Below are positions 33,143 to 42,000 of a DNA stretch of 64,000 nucleotides, piece after piece. Numbering within the stretch: the first letter of the stretch is position 1; each line of letters opens with the position of its first letter. Source of the stretch: UBA5793 sp040255465 (GTDB taxonomy: Bacteria; Planctomycetota; Phycisphaerae; Phycisphaerales; UBA5793); the NCBI GenBank assembly GCA_040255465.1, contig JBDZVA010000008.1, positions 1-64,000 on the forward strand. Direction: 5' to 3'. The notes below the pieces were generated by a model, which saw nothing but the letters and a program-made list of their open reading frames with translations, searched no databases and had not been told where the DNA came from. A program made the position numbers and the translations under genes.

Positions 33143-35044
33143 ATGTCACGACGACTCGCCGTTGTTTTCATTCTCATCATCCTCGCGGTTGCTCCTGCGC
33201 GCGGGCAGACGCATATCGAAGCGGGAACCGACGGCCGGGCCCTGCCCGCGCCGGAGCACACGGAGGTGGTCCACACGCTGGCCATCCTTCCGGACCGCAC
33301 GGCTGGCCGCGACTGGGGCATGCCCTATCTGAAGCAGGCAGTCGAAGATCTGAATCGCATCCAGCCGCAGGCGGTGTTCACGATCGGCGACATGGTGCAG
33401 GGCTACACGCGCTCGATGGCCCGGTACGACGCTGAGGCGGATGACTATTTCAAGATCGTCAGCCACCTCACGGCTCCGTTCTATCCCATCGCGGGCAACC
33501 ACGATGTGATTTCCGGTTTTCGCAATCCGGAGGATCGCCAGTTCGAGATCCGCTACAAGGAGCGATTCGGCCCGCTGTACTTTGCGGCGCATCTCGGCTT
33601 CGCCAGCGTGATCGCTTTGTACAGCGATGAACAGCTCGAATCGGCGCCGGCATTCGGCACTGGACAGATTGAGTGGGCGAAGGGGCAGATCAAAGAAGCG
33701 TCCCTGGCGCACAGGCCGATCATCGTCCTGATGCACAAGCCTGCGTGGCGGTACCGCAATTCGCATTGGGATGAGATTCACGCGGCACTGGCCGAAGCGC
33801 GTCAGACGGGCATAGAAGTGCTCGTGATCGCCGGCCACTTCCACAGCCTGCAGCGCGACAAGGACCGCGATGGCGTGCAATACCAGATCATCGGCACGTG
33901 CGGCGGCATGATCGACCAGGGGCCGCTGGCCGGGCAGATGCAACACCTTGCGCTGTTGCGTATCGCGGAAGGCGGCGATGTGGGGCTGTACTTCCAGGGT
34001 GTCGGCGCGACGCTGCCCGATGATTTCCTCCTCGCCGAAGATCAGAATCGGTCCTTTCGCCTTAAGGGCGATCAGGCGGTCGAGTGTCTGACCGTGCTCA
34101 ATCAACCGCTGCGCGGTCCGATCAGTGATACCGTCCGGTTCAAGTTCACGAATCCGATCGATGTGCCCATAACCGTTGTTGGCGGCCTTCTCACGGCGGC
34201 GCCGGCCGACAAGATCGTGGGTGAGTGGACACTTGTCGATCGCACGCAGCGCGACATTCTCAATACTCATGTGAGCGACATCACCACGCCGTTTCGGCAG
34301 GTCGGCGCCATGGCGCCGGTGACGATTGCGCCCGGCCAGTGGACGGAGGTGGAGCTTGCGGTGCGCTGCGAAGTGCAGCCGCGCATGATCCCGCCGCCTG
34401 AATTCGACTTTACGGCGACGTTTGAAGATTCGAAGGGCCGGCAGGTGCCGGTGGAACTGCGCTGCCGCGTGCCGTTGCGGATGCGCTACGTGGTTGGACC
34501 GTACGGCGTGGTGGACATGATGGCGTGCTCGTGGAACTACGACGTGTACGACCTGCCCGAGCCGAACCCCGATATTGGGCTGTCGATTCATGAAGGGCGC
34601 CTGAACATCGCGGTGGCGGCGCGAGATAACGTGCCGTGCTATCTGGCGGAAGAGGATGCGACGGTTCGGATGACCAATCCGGTTTCAGATGCGATTGTGC
34701 TGCGCGTCGGATCAGGTGAGAGCCAGAGGATCTACCTCGTCGAGCCGATGACAACGGATGGGTCTTCGCCGACCTGGAGCGCCACAGCGCGCGCCGTTTT
34801 GAACAAGCCCGATCAGTTCACATATACGCTTGAGCGCGAGTCGCGCATCACCTGGGAGACCATCCGAAGCAGCAGTGGATACGGGGTGATCATCCAGGTG
34901 CCGCTCGATCTGGTGGGCGAGCCGGGTCAGGAAGTGCCGTTCAACGTCGAGGTGGCGGATAACGACGAGACGTACCACACGCAGTGGCGCCGGTGGGCGG
35001 ACCCGAAGGCGGGAAGCACGATCATCCTGCCGAACCGATTCTGA
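33143..35044 (+). CDS. secreted calcineurin-like metallophosphoesterase
   Basis: A 633-residue exported protein with a signal peptide (VVFILIILAVAPARG). Residues about 40-290 are a metallophosphoesterase: LPDRT in place of the usual D-x-H first motif, TIGDMVQG (G-D), IAGNHDV (G-N-H-D), VLMHKP and AGHFHSLQ (G-H-x-H). The first metal motif is thus altered (Asp without the His). The C-terminal half is beta-rich with Fn3-like or adhesin-like strands and no clear family. The substrate is unknown. Start chosen at the ATG before the signal peptide. Confidence 0.85.
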   Translation: MSRRLAVVFILIILAVAPARGQTHIEAGTDGRALPAPEHTEVVHTLAILPDRTAGRDWGMPYLKQAVEDLNRIQPQAVFTIGDMVQGYTRSMARYDAEADDYFKIVSHLTAPFYPIAGNHDVISGFRNPEDRQFEIRYKERFGPLYFAAHLGFASVIALYSDEQLESAPAFGTGQIEWAKGQIKEASLAHRPIIVLMHKPAWRYRNSHWDEIHAALAEARQTGIEVLVIAGHFHSLQRDKDRDGVQYQIIGTCGGMIDQGPLAGQMQHLALLRIAEGGDVGLYFQGVGATLPDDFLLAEDQNRSFRLKGDQAVECLTVLNQPLRGPISDTVRFKFTNPIDVPITVVGGLLTAAPADKIVGEWTLVDRTQRDILNTHVSDITTPFRQVGAMAPVTIAPGQWTEVELAVRCEVQPRMIPPPEFDFTATFEDSKGRQVPVELRCRVPLRMRYVVGPYGVVDMMACSWNYDVYDLPEPNPDIGLSIHEGRLNIAVAARDNVPCYLAEEDATVRMTNPVSDAIVLRVGSGESQRIYLVEPMTTDGSSPTWSATARAVLNKPDQFTYTLERESRITWETIRSSSGYGVIIQVPLDLVGEPGQEVPFNVEVADNDETYHTQWRRWADPKAGSTIILPNRF

Positions 35045-35048
35045 GGCG

Positions 35049-35531
35049 TTAGCGCTTGATGACCTTGGCGGAGTTGATGCGCGGGGCTTTGCCCGTGCGA
35101 CCTTCTTCCTGGCCGGCGCTCTGCGTGGCGGCGATCTGGTCGACAACTTCGATGCCGTCGATCACATTGCCGAAGGCTGTGTACTGTCCGTCGAGATGCT
35201 TGCAATGCTCGCGGCCGAGGCAGATGAAGAACTGGCTCCCGGCTGAATTGGGATCGCTGCTGCGCGCCATGGACAGGACGCCCTTTTCGTGCTTGCGATT
35301 GTTGAACTCGGCGTTGACGCTCCAGCCCGGGCCGCCGGTGCCATCGCCTTTAGGGCAGCCACCTTGGATGACGAACTGGGGGATGATGCGGTGGAAGGTG
35401 AGGCCGTTGTAGAAGCCGTCGTCGACGAGTTTGATGAAGTTGGCGGCGTGGTTCGGCGCGACATCGTTCCAGAGTTCGATCGTCAGCGTGCCGAATTCGG
35501 TGTCGAGTTCAACTTGGGGGTAATCGGGCAT
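35049..35531 (-). CDS. peptidyl-prolyl cis-trans isomerase, cyclophilin type
   Basis: A 160-residue cytoplasmic cyclophilin that speeds proline isomerisation. The family core is complete: FGTLTIELWNDVAPNHAANF, LTFHRIIPQFVIQGG with the catalytic Arg in FHRI, GSQFFICLG and LDGQYTAFGNVIDG. There is no signal peptide. AGGAAG lies eight bases before the ATG; the longer open frame upstream has no support. It converges with the metallophosphoesterase gene, with four bases between stops. Confidence 0.92.
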   Translation of the reverse strand: MPDYPQVELDTEFGTLTIELWNDVAPNHAANFIKLVDDGFYNGLTFHRIIPQFVIQGGCPKGDGTGGPGWSVNAEFNNRKHEKGVLSMARSSDPNSAGSQFFICLGREHCKHLDGQYTAFGNVIDGIEVVDQIAATQSAGQEEGRTGKAPRINSAKVIKR

Positions 35532-35628
35532 GGGTGAGTCTTCCTGGTCGGGTATTGCATTGGAGGCATGAGCGGTCGGTAAGCGGGAGGGTAGGCACTT
35601 TGTCCGCAGATCGCGCCAACAATGCAGC

Positions 35629-35976
35629 GTGCTCGGGTTTATCATCTTCACCCTGATCGGATACGCGGCGGGGATCGGCGTCGTGCTGCTGGTCAATGAA
35701 CGGTTGCTGGGGCTTGCAGGCTTCACCGACTGGCCGATCGCGTGGTTTCTGTGGTGCGTGGCGAGCTGGCCAGGGCTGGTGGCGGGGGTGATCGCGCGGT
35801 GGAGCAAAGGCGCATCGCCCGGAGCGCTCATCTGGCTGCACAGTTGTAACGCGCTGTTCGTGGTGGCGATGATTGAGTTGTCGTACCTGCTGGGCAGCGA
35901 TACGCCGTTCTACATGACGATCATGGTGGAGATCGTGCTCGTGTACCTGGCGATCTCGCGGGCGAAGGCCGATTGA
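35629..35976 (+). CDS. small membrane protein of unknown function
   Basis: A 115-residue protein with four predicted transmembrane helices (about residues 3-22, 38-58, 66-86 and 92-110) and short loops. No family is recognised. The start is the GTG at 35629; a clear ribosome site is not seen. It is divergent from the cyclophilin gene and convergent with uvrC, whose stop is seven bases away. Confidence 0.5.
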   Translation: MLGFIIFTLIGYAAGIGVVLLVNERLLGLAGFTDWPIAWFLWCVASWPGLVAGVIARWSKGASPGALIWLHSCNALFVVAMIELSYLLGSDTPFYMTIMVEIVLVYLAISRAKAD

Positions 35977-35983
35977 TCCGACA

Positions 35984-37324
35984 TCACTTTTCGCCAAGCG
36001 TCTTCTTGCGGCGCAACACGTGGTGGTAGTGCTGGGCGAAGCGATGCGCTTCATCGCGAATCGCCTGGCAGAGGCGCAGCCCGAGGTTCTCGCGGCCGAG
36101 GCGGATGGGTTCGCTCTGGCGCTGGATGTAGATCAGTTCCTCCTTCTTGGCCAGCGAGATGACCATCGGCGGCTTGACGTCGAGCGTTTCAAAGGCTTCG
36201 AGCGCTGCGTGCAGCTGGCCGAGTCCGCCGTCGATGAGGATGACATCAGGGTAGAGTTCGTGGCCCTGGCCGGCGTCGCGGTAGCGGCGCGAGACGACTT
36301 CGCGAATGGCCATGTAGTCGTCGTTGTCGACCGTGCGGATCTTGTAGCGGCGGTATTCTTCCTTGAACGGCCGCCCGTCGACGAAGCAGACTTTGGACCC
36401 GACTGTTTCACCGCCTTGCAGGTGGGCGATGTCGATGCCTTCGATGCAGCGGATGTCGGCGTCGAGTTTGAGGGTGCGCTTCAGGCTGCGCAGGCTTCGT
36501 TTGGGATCGATGCCGACCATGAGTTCGGCTTCGGGCTGCCAGCCGTCGGTGATGCGGCCACGGTCGTCGAGTTTCTCGATGGCGCGAACCTGGTCGCGCA
36601 GCACGGCGGCGCGTTCGAATTCGAGATTCGTGCTGGCCTGCTCCATTTCCTCGCGCAGCTCGCGGATCATTGCCGAGCGTTTGGATTCAAGAAAACGCAT
36701 GAAGCGGCGGATGTCCTCGCGGTATGTTTCCTTGTCGATCTTGTTGGCGCACGGGGCGGTGCACTGGCCGATCGTGTAGAGCAGGCAGGGGCGGAAGGTG
36801 TTGTTGCGCGGGTCGTTGGCGAGGATGTCGAGACTGCACGTGCGGTACTTGAACACCCCCTGGAGCATCTTGACGGCGTCCTGGAGCGCGTAGCCGGTCG
36901 TGAAGGGGCCGTAGAACTTGGCGCCTTTGAGTTTGGGGTCCGACGGGTTGCGGGTGATGAACACGCCGGGGAAGTCGTCGCGCAGTGTGACGGCGAGGTA
37001 CGGAAAGGTCTTGTCGTCCGTGAGAAACGCGTTGTAGTGGGGATGGAGATCTTTGATGAGGCGGTTCTCGGCGAGCAGGGCTTCCCACTCGCTCTCACAG
37101 TCGATCGTGTCAAAGTCGTGAACGACGTCGAGCATGGGCTGCTTGCGCGGGCCGAGGTCGGTCGAGGGAATGAAGTAGGAACTCACCCGATCGCACAGTC
37201 GTGAGGCTTTGCCGACGTACAGAACCCGACCCTTGTCGTCTTTCATGAGGTAGACGCCCGGGGAGCGCGGCAGGGCCCGGGCCTTGCGCAGCAGATCAGG
37301 AATGCGGGAATTGGGCTCAGGCAT
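35984..37324 (-). CDS. uvrC: UvrC-like excinuclease subunit without the C-terminal HhH domain
   Basis: UvrC makes both cuts in nucleotide excision repair. The 446-residue product has the GIY-YIG domain for the 3' cut (LPRSPGVYLMKDDKGRVLYVGKA), the Cys-containing linker (CLLYTIGQCTAPCANKI), the UvrB-binding UVR helix (ELREEMEQASTNLEFERAAVLRDQV) and the RNase-H-like domain for the 5' cut (IEGIDIAHLQG with the catalytic Asp, and DVILIDGGLGQLHAA). It stops near the end of the RNase-H part (AHRFAQHYHHVLRR), where typical 600-residue UvrC continues into a helix-hairpin-helix DNA-binding domain. The missing piece is not found in other frames nearby. Confidence 0.9.
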   Translation of the reverse strand: MPEPNSRIPDLLRKARALPRSPGVYLMKDDKGRVLYVGKASRLCDRVSSYFIPSTDLGPRKQPMLDVVHDFDTIDCESEWEALLAENRLIKDLHPHYNAFLTDDKTFPYLAVTLRDDFPGVFITRNPSDPKLKGAKFYGPFTTGYALQDAVKMLQGVFKYRTCSLDILANDPRNNTFRPCLLYTIGQCTAPCANKIDKETYREDIRRFMRFLESKRSAMIRELREEMEQASTNLEFERAAVLRDQVRAIEKLDDRGRITDGWQPEAELMVGIDPKRSLRSLKRTLKLDADIRCIEGIDIAHLQGGETVGSKVCFVDGRPFKEEYRRYKIRTVDNDDYMAIREVVSRRYRDAGQGHELYPDVILIDGGLGQLHAALEAFETLDVKPPMVISLAKKEELIYIQRQSEPIRLGRENLGLRLCQAIRDEAHRFAQHYHHVLRRKKTLGEK

Positions 37325-37471
37325 GTGCGATCAATGGTACGCGAGGTGTGTGGAAACAGGGTTGCCGGTCCCGCATCGCCGCGTTAAGCCTCCGCCTGGA
37401 GGCCCTCTGGCGGGATTGGATCGGATCTCGGCGTTTCACCTCAGATCGACGTGGCGCTGCACTTCTCCAGA

Positions 37472-37500
37472 TTGACTCGCATAGCTCGGCCGCGTATTTT
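37472..37500 (+). promoter_or_regulatory. promoter of guaB, likely leaderless
   Basis: TTGACT at 37472-37477 and TATTTT at 37495-37500 with a 17-base spacer; both boxes match five and four of six consensus positions. The ATG at 37505 begins five bases after the -10 box, so transcription would start at or beside the A of the start codon. No ribosome site is present between them. Confidence 0.65.
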
Positions 37501-37504
37501 CAGC

Positions 37505-38989
37505 ATGGAACAGAAGATCATCAGCGACGGCATTACGTTCGACGACGTGCTTCTCATTCCCCGCCGGTCGGATGTTCTGCCCTCTTCGGTGGACACCTCC
37601 ACCCGTCTCACCCGCAACATTCGCATCAACATCCCCCTGGTCAGTGCACCCATGGACACGGTGACCGAGTCGTCCCTCGCCATCGCACTGGCGCAGGAGG
37701 GGGGCATCGGCATTATCCACAAGAACCTTAGCCTGGAAGATCAGGCGCGCGAGGTCGTCCAGGTCAAGCGATCGGAGAATGGCGTCATCACGGACCCCGT
37801 CACCCTCAGCCCTGACCAGCCGGTCTCGATCGCGCTCGACCTCATGGAGAAGTTTCACGTTTCAGGGTTTCCCGTGACAGCCGACGGCGGCGGGCATGGG
37901 AAAGTAGTCGGTATTCTCACGCGGCGCGACATCAAGTTCCTCGAGTCGCGCGATCAGCTCGTTCGCGACGTGATGACCAGCGAGCACCTGGTGACCGGCC
38001 CGAGCAACACCACCCTCGAACAGGCCAAAGACATCCTCAGCCGGCGCAAGGTGGAGAAGCTGCTGCTGATTGACAATTCAGGTTGCCTGACCGGCATGAT
38101 CACGATGCGCGACATTGACAACCTCGAGCAGCATCCGCTGGCGTGTCGCGACGATCGCGGCCGACTTCGCGTCGGGGCGGCGGTGGGGGTGCATCAGTAT
38201 GATCGCGTCGAGGCGCTGGTTGGGGCCGAGGTCGATGTGATCATCGTCGACACGGCCCACGGGCACAGCGAGAACGTCCTCAACACCGTCCGCGAAATCC
38301 GCAAGCGATTCGACATTGAGATCATCGCCGGCAACATTGCGACAACGGAGGCGGCGCGCGACCTGATCGAGGCGGGCGTGGATGCGGTCAAGGTCGGCAT
38401 CGGGCCGGGCTCGATCTGCACGACGCGTGTGGTGACGGGCGTCGGCGTGCCGCAGATCAGTGCAATCTTCAATGCGTGCAGCGCCGCCGACGGCGCCGGG
38501 ATCCCTGTGATCTCCGACGGCGGAATCCGATCGTCGGGTGATATCGCCAAAGCGCTTGCGGCGGGGGCGTCGAGTGTGATGATGGGTTCGCTCTTCGGCG
38601 GACTCGAAGAGTCGCCGGGGGAAATCGTCATCCGGCGCGGCCGGCGATACAAGTCGTATCGCGGCATGGGCTCGGCTGGGGCGATGGCCAAGGGCTCGGC
38701 TGATCGCTATGGCCAGAAGAGCGACTCGCCGACGAGCAAGTTCGTGCCCGAAGGCGTTGAGGGCCTCGTGCCGTTTCGCGGCAAACTGGCCGACTTCGTG
38801 TATCAAATGGTCGGCGGCGTGCGGGCGGCGATGGGTTACTGCGGGTGCCAAACGATCGAAGATCTACGCACCCAGGCTCAGTTTACGAAGGTCAGCCCCG
38901 CGAGCCTCGTTGAATCACACCCGCATGACATCACGATTACACGCGAAGCGCCGAACTACTCGTTCGATTCGTACATGATGGACGGGTGA
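37505..38989 (+). CDS. guaB: IMP dehydrogenase
   Basis: A 494-residue IMPDH, which oxidises IMP to XMP, the first committed step of GMP synthesis. The barrel opens with ITFDDVLLIPRRSDV and holds the catalytic loop GPGSICTTRVVTGVG with the nucleophilic Cys, VISDGGIRSSGDIAKAL and the flap YRGMGSAGAM. A CBS pair (about residues 95-210, e.g. VSGFPVTADG and MTSEHLVTGPSNTTLEQA) is inserted as usual. The ATG at 37505 matches the family N-terminus and sits at a likely leaderless promoter. Confidence 0.97.
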   Translation: MEQKIISDGITFDDVLLIPRRSDVLPSSVDTSTRLTRNIRINIPLVSAPMDTVTESSLAIALAQEGGIGIIHKNLSLEDQAREVVQVKRSENGVITDPVTLSPDQPVSIALDLMEKFHVSGFPVTADGGGHGKVVGILTRRDIKFLESRDQLVRDVMTSEHLVTGPSNTTLEQAKDILSRRKVEKLLLIDNSGCLTGMITMRDIDNLEQHPLACRDDRGRLRVGAAVGVHQYDRVEALVGAEVDVIIVDTAHGHSENVLNTVREIRKRFDIEIIAGNIATTEAARDLIEAGVDAVKVGIGPGSICTTRVVTGVGVPQISAIFNACSAADGAGIPVISDGGIRSSGDIAKALAAGASSVMMGSLFGGLEESPGEIVIRRGRRYKSYRGMGSAGAMAKGSADRYGQKSDSPTSKFVPEGVEGLVPFRGKLADFVYQMVGGVRAAMGYCGCQTIEDLRTQAQFTKVSPASLVESHPHDITITREAPNYSFDSYMMDG

Positions 38990-39057
38990 TCGGCGGGTAG
39001 CGCACGGCTCTGTCGACCTATGATTCGACATCACGATGAAGAAGGGTGGGGAGCCTG

Positions 39058-42000
39058 ATGGGCCGGTCCGAAGACTCACTTGAGCGTCAACCGCGCCGCT
39101 GGAAACGGTGGGTGGCGATTGCGTTTGCGGCCGTGGTGCTGGTGGTGCTTGCGGCGCTGTGGCAGCTGCCTTGGTTGCTGGGGACAAGCGCGGGTCGCTC
39201 GTATGTCGCTTCGAAGCTGTCGACTGAAGCGATGCGATTCTCGATCGACTCGCTCAACCTGACATGGAGTGGCGATCAGGCGATCGGTGGGCTGCGCATC
39301 AGGGACGCGCAGGATCGGGAAGTCGCCGACGTATCAGCCGCGTTCAAGGGATCGCTCTGGTCGTGGGCGCAAGGCTCGCGCGACTTCGGCACGGTGGCGC
39401 TCTCAGGTCGCGTCACCGTCTACGAGTCGCCGACGAAGGATGAGACAAAGGGCGGTGGCACCAAGCCAGCGCCCACGGGCAAGGCCGAAGATCTCAGCGA
39501 CATCATCATTCCCGATGGCGTCAAGGCGGCGCTTGAACTCAAGGATGTGAACGTCAAGTACGTGCCGCTGCCGGGTTCGTCGCAGCCGAGCATGGCGGTG
39601 CGCGATGTGCAAGGCAAGTTCGCCATTGATGGGCGCTCGCCCGTGACACTCAATCTTGGGGGTGCGACGGAGATCGGGTCGACGAAAGGCTCGTTCCAGA
39701 TCGACGCGTCGGTTTCCGATTTTGCCGCAGCCAATGGTGCGTTGCAGGTCGAGCGGACACGCATGACTGCCGAAGTGAAGGGCGAGAACCTCCCGGTCCC
39801 CATCATCGAGCAGATGATCGGCGAGAGCGGGCGGCTCAGCGCGATGCTGGGTGAGTCCGTCAGCCTGACGATCAGCGCGGCAGGTGGAATGAACGGAGGC
39901 GATGCAACGCTGACCGCCAGCGCCCCGCGAGCCAATGCGGAAATCGCTGCCGCCGTCGATGCGCAGCGCCGACTGAGCGTCACAACCGGGAAGATGCGCC
40001 TCACCGCTGACCAACGGTCGCTTGAGGCGGCGCTCGGCGTGGACGCGCTGGCCGGATTATCGCTCACGCAGAAGACCACTGCCACCCTGGACATCCAGAC
40101 GTTGACGATTCAGTTGCCCACCGGCGACAAGCCGCTCGATCTCGCGACAGCAAGAATCGATGCGACTCTGGCGGTTGATGCGGCATCGCTCAAGACGGGG
40201 CGCGAAGATGTGACGGCTGCGGACATTCGCAACTTCGGCGTTCGCATCACGAGTGATGATCCCACCAAAGAAATCACACTCACGTCGACGGCCGAGCTGA
40301 CTTCCTATCTCGCCGAACCGGCGCGGCAGGCGAGCGCGCCGATCAGCGCGCAGATCACGTTGCTTCGGGCGTTCAAAGGCGATGGGGCGTGGTCGAGCGA
40401 GACTCTTGGCTTGGCCGGTCTCGTGCGCACCCAGAGCGTGCCGACTTCACTGATCGATTCGCTGGCTGGGGCGGGCGGCTGGGTGGTCGACGCGGTCGGC
40501 CCGGAGCTGTCGCAAGTGGTCCTTTCCGCCGGGTCACCTCCGGCGGACGCCCAGGTCACGTGGCTGACGATGTCGGCCGCTTCGGCGCAGGGGAGTGTGA
40601 AAGCCAGCGTACGCCTGGCCGAGGGTCGTCTCGAGTCGATGAAGGATCAGCCCATCGAAGCGGAACTGACGGTCAGCCCCGCGCTGCGCGATCGACTGGC
40701 GGCGATGGTGGCCGAATCAGCCCCGGAAGTGCATCTCGAAGAGGGGGGACGGGCGACGGTTCGCATCACATCGTTCAACGCGACGCTTCCGACAGAGGCC
40801 AATGCGGACACCTGGAAGTCGGCTGCAGCGCAGGGTTCGGTGGTCCTGCTTAATGGTCGCGGCACGTACACCGCAACTGCGGCGGAGAGCGAGACACCGA
40901 CAGCGCCCAAGCGCTACGACGTGGACAACCTGGCGATTGACTTTCGCACGGAGACGTTGAGTCAAAAGGTTACGGCGGACATCAAGGCTGCCATCAAGCA
41001 GAATGGTGTTCCGCTGAATGTGAACGGCAGGAGCGAAGTTGCCAACGCGCTGGATGCCTCGACGCGCACCATCACGTTTGAGACGACGGACATGCCGGTG
41101 CCGCTGGAACTGATCAACGCCTGGGCGAGTGATCAGGCCGCTCTCGTCACGGAAACCTTCGGCGGTCCGATTCGACTTACGCTCAACGCAATGCAGTTCT
41201 CCGCTGGGATATCAGCGAACGCGAAGTTGCGCGGTGAGCGGAGCGATCTGCTGTTGACCTATGCGGTGCAGAACGAACAACCGCTGTTCGAACTGCGCGG
41301 CACTCAGAGGGCGACGCCGGCGCTGGTGGAGGCGCTGCTCGGGCCCGAGCCGGCCGCAGCGCTGGCGGAACCGGCCGATCTGACTTTTGTCATGTCGATG
41401 CCCGCCAAGGCGGCAGCAGGTGCGGTGTTCAAGGACTGGCCACTCAAGCTTGACGCCTCGACGCCACGCGCTGTCCTCACCGGCATCAGCGGCGTGCCCG
41501 GCGCGATCACGGCAGTCAACGTCAAGCTAAAGGCCGACTGGGCCGCGGGGCTCAATGGCCTGGGCAAGTACGCGCTGACGGGACAGATCAGCGATGGCAA
41601 GAACGCCATCGCCAGCATCACTTCTGACCTTCGCTACACCATCGGCGGCGACTGGATGAAGTCGCGCGGCCGCATCGCGGCGACGGACATCAACGTCACG
41701 GCGATCGAGAATACGCTTGCGCTCGAACCCGGCCTGCTTAGCGCGTGGCTCGGCGGCAAGGGCGGGGTGGAAGTCGGCTCGGTCACCGATAGCCATGGCG
41801 AACTGACGGACGACCTGCTGGTTTCGGCCAAGTTCGATCAAGCCTCGGCGCGCATTGCCGGCCGACTGCAGGATGACCGGCTCGTCGTGAATACGCCCGG
41901 CACGCTCGCGGCTCACGTCGATCGCACGCGGCTGGCGAAGTTCCTCAATGAGTGGACCGGCGCCGCGGCATCTCCAGCACCGGCCACGCAGTGGGCGGCA

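Noticed and set aside
36020..37204. 394-codon + strand open frame
   Set aside because: Antisense to uvrC.
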